A stretch of 64,000 nucleotides of DNA from positions 96,001 to 160,000 of the forward strand of contig NZ_CP016537.2 in assembly GCF_001687585.2 (NCBI RefSeq), read 5' to 3'. The translations under genes were made by a program, and so were the position numbers. The notes beneath the pieces are model-generated. The model had not been told where the DNA came from, did no database searches, and saw only the letters and a list, made by a program, of their open reading frames with translations. Numbering within the stretch: position 1 is the first letter of the stretch; every line of letters starts with the position of its first letter. This stretch comes from Planococcus halocryophilus. GTDB taxonomy: Bacteria; Bacillota; Bacilli; Bacillales_A; Planococcaceae. Shown here piece by piece: positions 59,991 through 64,000 of the stretch.

Positions 59991-60112
59991 GAGCGAGCCG
60001 AAAGGCGGCGTCTCGTCTAGCTCTACGCACCTCATTCAACCCTGGCTTAAGCAACCGGGGAAGCCATAGAGACAGAAAAGCGCATTTCTCTGAATGAGGT
60101 GCGCGCTTTTTT
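59991..60112 (+). ncRNA. Attenuator-like leader RNA upstream of ecfA1
   Basis: Element 1: GCC-GAAA-GGC tetraloop hairpin (59997-60006) within GAGC/GCTC (59991-59994, 60020-60023). Element 2: CGCACCTCATTCA (60026-60038) pairs perfectly over 13 bases with TGAATGAGGTGCG (60091-60103). Element 3: AAAGCGC (60077-60083) pairs with GCGCTTT (60103-60109) next to a T run, a terminator. Elements 2 and 3 share bases and largely exclude each other. A 38-base core (60039-60076) lies inside element 2. I match it to no named riboswitch; the Rfam L17 downstream element is a possible relative by position only. Confidence 0.65.
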
Positions 60113-60200
60113 TATTTATTTACCCTTTTACAAACGCGCATAAAAACCAGTAGAGTAGAGATGAGAAGAGCAAAGCACGTGTTAGAGGAGGTCAGTTTAG

Positions 60201-61049
60201 ATGAATTCGATTATTTTGTCATTCGAAAATGTGACATTTACATATATGCAAGAAGACGAGTCGGTAAAACCGGCCGTGAAAGATTTATCGTTTTCCATTC
60301 AAGATGGAGAGTGGATTGCCTTAGTTGGCCATAATGGTTCAGGGAAATCGACTATCGCCAAATTAATGAATGGCTTATTGTTTCCACAGACTGGTAAAGT
60401 GGAAGCGATAGGGAAATTAATGACAGAAGAAAGTTTATGGGATATCCGTTCTCAGATGGGCATGGTATTTCAAAATCCAGACAATCAATTTGTAGGAGCG
60501 ACGGTTCAAGATGACGTAGCTTTTGCGTTAGAAAATAATGGTGTACCACATGAAGAAATGGTGGTTCGTGTAAAAGAGGCTCTGCAACAAGTAAAAATGG
60601 CTGATTACCTCGATCACGAACCCCATCATTTATCGGGTGGTCAAAAGCAACGTGTGGCAATCGCAGGTGCGCTTGCGATGCGTCCGCGGCTGTTGATATT
60701 AGACGAGGCAACATCTATGCTCGACCCTCAAGGTCGTATGGAAGTAATCGAGACCATTCGTGAACTTCGAAAAGCAACAGGGTTGACGGTTATCTCCATT
60801 ACGCATGATTTAGAAGAAGCGGCGCTCGCTGATCGTATTTTGGTAATGAATGCAGGCGAAAAACAATTAGAAGGCAAGCCGGAAGCTGTATTTCTTTCTA
60901 GTAACGAATTAACGAACTTAGGATTAGATTTGCCATTTTCAATGCGCATGACACATTTATTGCGCGAAGTTGGTGTTGAGCTACAAGGGGAACATATGAC
61001 AGAAGACGAATTGGTGGATGAACTATGGACATTTTACTCCAGGAAGTAG
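60201..61049 (+). CDS. ecfA1: ECF transporter ATPase A1 (EcfA1, CbiO-type)
   Basis: One of two ATPases of the energy-coupling factor module that powers uptake of vitamins and some metals through exchangeable S components. The 282-residue protein has Walker A GHNGSGKST from residue 43, signature LSGGQKQR, Walker B LLILDEATSMLD and the switch His in ITHD. GAGGAGGT precedes the ATG. It overlaps ecfA2 by 25 bases. No S component lies nearby, as usual for group II ECF systems. Confidence 0.95.
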   Translation: MNSIILSFENVTFTYMQEDESVKPAVKDLSFSIQDGEWIALVGHNGSGKSTIAKLMNGLLFPQTGKVEAIGKLMTEESLWDIRSQMGMVFQNPDNQFVGATVQDDVAFALENNGVPHEEMVVRVKEALQQVKMADYLDHEPHHLSGGQKQRVAIAGALAMRPRLLILDEATSMLDPQGRMEVIETIRELRKATGLTVISITHDLEEAALADRILVMNAGEKQLEGKPEAVFLSSNELTNLGLDLPFSMRMTHLLREVGVELQGEHMTEDELVDELWTFYSRK

Positions 61050-61897
61050 GATATAGTTACGCAAAAGATACGCCGTTTGAAAAACGAGCATTAACTGATG
61101 TTTCGCTGCATATCCCTTCTGGTTCCTATACGGCAATCATCGGCCACACCGGATCTGGAAAATCGACGGTTCTTCAGCATTTGAATGCGTTGTTAAAACC
61201 AACAGAAGGTTCGGTCATGATTGGTGAGCGTAAAATCAAAGCGGGAGTGAAAGCGAAAAATTTACGTGATGTGCGTCGTCAGGTCGGGATTGTTTTTCAA
61301 TTTCCTGAACAACAACTGTTTGATGAAACTGTATTAAAAGATATTATGTTCGGACCATTAAATTATGGTGTATCAGAAGAAGAAGCGAGTCGACGAGCAC
61401 ATGAGCTAGTTGATCAACTTGGGTTACCGCCAGAAGTATTAACAAAATCACCGTTTGATTTGTCAGGTGGGCAAATGCGCCGTGTAGCAATTGCCGGTGT
61501 TTTGGCAATGGAGCCAGATGTTTTAGTGCTTGATGAGCCAACAGCGGGACTAGATCCACGCGGACGCCGTGAAATCATGGATTTGTTTCATAGGCTTCAT
61601 ATTGAAAAAGGACTGACGACAGTCTTAGTGACTCATAGCATGGAAGATGCAGCGCGTTACGCAGATAACGTTGCAATCATGCACAACGGCCGTTGTGTGG
61701 TTACAGGCGAGTCTGTAGAAATCTTTTCAAATGAAGAGCAGTTACGGGACTACCGGCTAGAACCGCCACGGACTATTCGTCTTCAACAGAAGTTCGAAGA
61801 AAAATTGGGCATTAAGCTCGATTCAATTTCATTGACGGAAGAAGCATTGGCTAAAAACATTGCGCTTGCTTTATCGGAAGGGCGTGATTCCGAATGA
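61025..61897 (+). CDS. ecfA2: ECF transporter ATPase A2 (EcfA2)
   Basis: Second ATPase of the ECF module, forming a heterodimer with EcfA1. The 290-residue protein has Walker A GHTGSGKST from residue 40, the Q-loop FQFPEQQLFDETV typical of A2, signature LSGGQMRR, Walker B VLVLDEPTAGLDPRG and VTHSM. It starts inside ecfA1, with CAGGAAG-like weak upstream sequence, implying translational coupling, and overlaps ecfT by 4 bases. Confidence 0.95.
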   Translation: MDILLQEVGYSYAKDTPFEKRALTDVSLHIPSGSYTAIIGHTGSGKSTVLQHLNALLKPTEGSVMIGERKIKAGVKAKNLRDVRRQVGIVFQFPEQQLFDETVLKDIMFGPLNYGVSEEEASRRAHELVDQLGLPPEVLTKSPFDLSGGQMRRVAIAGVLAMEPDVLVLDEPTAGLDPRGRREIMDLFHRLHIEKGLTTVLVTHSMEDAARYADNVAIMHNGRCVVTGESVEIFSNEEQLRDYRLEPPRTIRLQQKFEEKLGIKLDSISLTEEALAKNIALALSEGRDSE

Positions 61898-62691
61898 TGG
61901 AGAAAATGATTTTTGGCCGTTTTATTCCTGGAGACTCCTTGATTCACCGAATGGACCCGCGAGCAAAGATTTCGTTTGTCTTTGTCTTTATTGCTATTGT
62001 CTTTATCGCAAATAGCGCGATGACGTACGGTATTCTACTAGGTTTTACTTTATTGGTCGTATTCTTATCTAAAATTCGCTTGTATTTTTTAATAAATGGC
62101 TTAAAACCGGTCTTTATTTTACTGATTTTCACGTTTCTTCTTCATATATTCTTTACACGCGAAGGGGAGTTATTAGTGGATATCGGGTTTATTAAAATTT
62201 ACGAAGAAGGATTGCGGCAAGGGATATTCATTTCGATTCGCTTTTTAGTATTGGTGTTTATCACGAGTATTTTAACGTTGACGACCTCACCAATTTCAAT
62301 CACAGATGGCATTGAAGTGTTGCTTGGGCCATTCAAGCGAGTTAAATTGCCTGTCCATGAACTGGCTTTAATGATGTCTATTTCGTTGCGCTTTATCCCG
62401 ACTTTAATGGATGAAACCGGAAAGATCTTAAAGGCACAAATGGCTAGAGGTTCAGATATCGGCTCAGGTCCAGTGAAAGAGCGTATAAAAGCAGTTGTTC
62501 CATTATTGATCCCATTGTTTGTTAGTGCCTTTAAACGAGCAGAGGACCTTGCTACGGCAATGGAAGTTCGAGGTTATCGCGGTGGCGAAGGCAGAACGCG
62601 TTATCGCCAGTTAAATTGGCGCTTAATAGATAGCTTAAGTTTAGTGGTACTGGCGGGTCTTGCGGGAATACTGGTCTATTTCCGTCTATAA
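61894..62691 (+). CDS. ecfT: ECF transporter transmembrane protein EcfT
   Basis: Membrane scaffold that links EcfA1-EcfA2 to the substrate-binding S components. The 265-residue protein has several hydrophobic spans in its first half and near the C terminus, and two coupling-helix motifs AQMARGSD and AMEVRGYRGG around residues 185 and 225, the paired X-Arg-Gly motifs known for EcfT. The ATG overlaps ecfA2 by 4 bases. The second motif has Val for the common Ala. Confidence 0.94.
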   Translation: MMEKMIFGRFIPGDSLIHRMDPRAKISFVFVFIAIVFIANSAMTYGILLGFTLLVVFLSKIRLYFLINGLKPVFILLIFTFLLHIFFTREGELLVDIGFIKIYEEGLRQGIFISIRFLVLVFITSILTLTTSPISITDGIEVLLGPFKRVKLPVHELALMMSISLRFIPTLMDETGKILKAQMARGSDIGSGPVKERIKAVVPLLIPLFVSAFKRAEDLATAMEVRGYRGGEGRTRYRQLNWRLIDSLSLVVLAGLAGILVYFRL

Positions 62692-62702
62692 GGAGAGTAA
62701 TT

Positions 62703-63446
62703 ATGAAACGATTAAAAGCGACCATTGCATATGACGGTTCGGGATTTGCAGGTTATCAAGTACAGCCCGATTCACGTACGGTGCAACTTGAATTAATGAA
62801 AGTGCTAGAGACCATCCATAAAGGAAAAGTGGTTCAAGTGGTAGCGAGTGGCCGAACAGATGCTAAAGTTCATGCGACGGGTCAAGTTATTCATTTTGAT
62901 ACAGAACTGTCGATTCCGATAAGTGGCTGGTTAAAGGCGCTTAATGTCTTGTTGCCGGAGGATATTCGGGTCAACTCGATTGAAGAAGTAGATACATCTT
63001 TTCATGCGCGTTATCATACGACGGGCAAAACATACCGTTACAAATGGGATCGGAGTCAAATCATCAGTCCATTTACGCGTAGTTTGATGGTTCATGTTAA
63101 GCAACCATTAAATGTCGAAGCTATGAAAAATGCTTCTCAAGCAATCATTGGTACGCATGACTTTTCTAGTTTTTGTGCAGCCAATACAGCCGTAGTTGAT
63201 AAAGTTCGAACAGTAAGGCGATTAGACTTTGAAGAACACGGCAATGAGTTGCACATGATTATAGAAGGAACTGGATTTTTATACAACATGGTTCGAATTA
63301 TTGCGGGAACCTTAGCGGAAGTTGGCATGGGTAGAAGAAAAGCTGAGGAGCTCGAGGAAATTGTAGCTGCAGCCGACAGAGATGCTGCCGGGATAACAGC
63401 TCCAGCTCATGGTCTTTACTTGGAAAACGTGATGTATAGGAGCTGA
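62703..63446 (+). CDS. truA: tRNA pseudouridine(38-40) synthase
   Basis: Isomerises uridines 38-40 in the anticodon stem of many tRNAs. The 247-residue protein begins [20 protein letters not shown] and has the catalytic Asp53 in [10 protein letters not shown], followed by [12 protein letters not shown] and [16 protein letters not shown] of the family. AAGGAGAG precedes the ATG. It follows ecfT by 11 bases and precedes rplM, the B. subtilis order. Confidence 0.96.
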   Translation: MKRLKATIAYDGSGFAGYQVQPDSRTVQLELMKVLETIHKGKVVQVVASGRTDAKVHATGQVIHFDTELSIPISGWLKALNVLLPEDIRVNSIEEVDTSFHARYHTTGKTYRYKWDRSQIISPFTRSLMVHVKQPLNVEAMKNASQAIIGTHDFSSFCAANTAVVDKVRTVRRLDFEEHGNELHMIIEGTGFLYNMVRIIAGTLAEVGMGRRKAEELEEIVAAADRDAAGITAPAHGLYLENVMYRS

Positions 63447-63478
63447 AGCAACTTTTCCTGGTGTTTTTAGAAAAGCCC

Positions 63479-63507
63479 TTGACTTTTGATGATTTTCGTT
63501 ATAACAT
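63479..63507 (+). promoter_or_regulatory. Promoter of rplM
   Basis: TTGACT (63479-63484), 17-base spacer, TAACAT (63502-63507); reading TATAAC (63500-63505) instead gives 15. It follows the truA stop by about 30 bases. Confidence 0.6.
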
Positions 63508-63529
63508 GATGTATGGTATTTTCATTACC

Positions 63530-63600
63530 CCCACGATATGCCCCGGAAGGTTATTTGTGTTAAGGGATAACGAAAAAACGGAACAGCGGAACACTGTAAA
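63530..63600 (+). ncRNA. Putative L13 leader RNA
   Basis: Between the promoter and rplM lies a leader with ACGATATGCCCCGGAAGG, and a stem GTTAT/ATAAC (about 63550-63570) inside a CCG/CGG pairing. L13 leaders (Rfam L13_leader) are known before rplM in Bacillales; the assignment here rests on position and pairing, not on an alignment. Confidence 0.5.
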
Positions 63601-63640
63601 TGATATTAAAAAGAGACGATTTATTAGGAGGACAATATAC

Positions 63641-64000
63641 ATGCGTACAACATTCATGGCTAAAGGTCACGAAGTAGAGCGTAAATGGTTGGTTGTCGAT
63701 GCAGAAGGGCAAACTCTTGGACGTTTAGCTTCTGAAGTCGCTTCAATCTTACGTGGAAAATACAAACCAACATTCACACCAAACGTTGACACTGGTGATC
63801 ACGTAATCATCATCAACGCTGAAAAGATTCACCTTACAGGTAAAAAACTTACTGACAAAATCTACTACCGTCACACACAATACACGGGTGGATTGAAACA
63901 ACGTACTGCACTTGAAATGCGCACAAAATACCCAACAAAAATGCTTGAATTGGCTATTAAAGGGATGCTTCCTAAAAACTCTTTAGGTCGTCAAACGTTC
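63641..64000 (+). CDS. rplM: 50S ribosomal protein L13, cut by window end
   Basis: Early-assembly large-subunit protein. The first 120 codons are present, starting [20 protein letters not shown], with [19 protein letters not shown] and [16 protein letters not shown], and ending in [11 protein letters not shown]; about 25 residues remain beyond the window. AGGAGGAC precedes the ATG at 63641. In B. subtilis rpsI follows directly. Confidence 0.96.
   Translation, partial: MRTTFMAKGHEVERKWLVVDAEGQTLGRLASEVASILRGKYKPTFTPNVDTGDHVIIINAEKIHLTGKKLTDKIYYRHTQYTGGLKQRTALEMRTKYPTKMLELAIKGMLPKNSLGRQTF

Noticed and set aside
60039..60065. H-type pseudoknot in the ecfA1 leader core
   Set aside because: CCC/GGG and GGCTT/AAGCC interleave, but the loop that would cross the first stem has no bases, so the two are more likely alternatives.

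Overview
The window is a stretch of the conserved translation and transcription core of a Gram-positive, low-GC member of the Bacillales. Gene order and protein sequences closely follow Bacillus subtilis from an rRNA operon through ctsR-clpC, rpoBC, the str, S10, spc and alpha clusters to ecfA-truA-rplM. Departures from B. subtilis (no disA after radA, no map after adk, an ilv-leu cluster between tuf and rpsJ) make a Planococcaceae-type organism (Planococcus or a relative) my best guess. That is an inference from layout, not a database result. All protein genes are on the + strand. I see no insertion sequence, prophage, CRISPR array or tRNA gene.

Layout. 1-2766: 3' part of 23S rRNA, 5S rRNA and a terminator. 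2875-7562: heat-shock operon ctsR-mcsA-mcsB-clpC behind a CtsR box. 7581-17643: radA, yacL, ispD-ispF, gltX, a cysteine T-box, cysE-cysS-mrnC-rlmB-rae1 and sigH. 17713-21335: rpmG-secE-nusG, rplK-rplA with two L1-type RNA sites, and rplJ-rplL behind an L10 leader. 21394-34393: ybxB, rpoB-rpoC, rplGB, rpsL-rpsG-fusA-tuf. 34484-43958: branched-chain amino acid genes ilvE, a T-box (probably Ile), ilvB-ilvN-ilvC-leuA-leuB-leuC-leuD. 44059-45384: a membrane antiporter of the YuiF type. 45416-59945: S10-spc-alpha superoperon from rpsJ to rplQ, including secY, adk, infA and rpoA. 59961-63446: an attenuator-like leader, ecfA1-ecfA2-ecfT and truA. 63479-64000: promoter, leader and the 5' part of rplM, cut by the window end.

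How it works together. Most genes make the ribosome, RNA polymerase, elongation factors, Sec translocon and two tRNA synthetases. Control is largely at the RNA level: T-boxes for cysE-cysS and ilvB, ribosomal-protein leaders (L1, L10, probably L13 and S10), a hairpin terminator in the rpoB leader, and an undescribed leader before ecfA1. The most interesting non-coding signals are the structured 398-base adk-infA gap where map is expected, the ecfA1 leader with two competing hairpins, the duplicated L1 site that copies the L1 arm of 23S rRNA present in this same window, a hairpin between the Shine-Dalgarno sequence and start codon of nusG, and a perfect 24-base palindrome at the predicted 5' end of the tuf mRNA.
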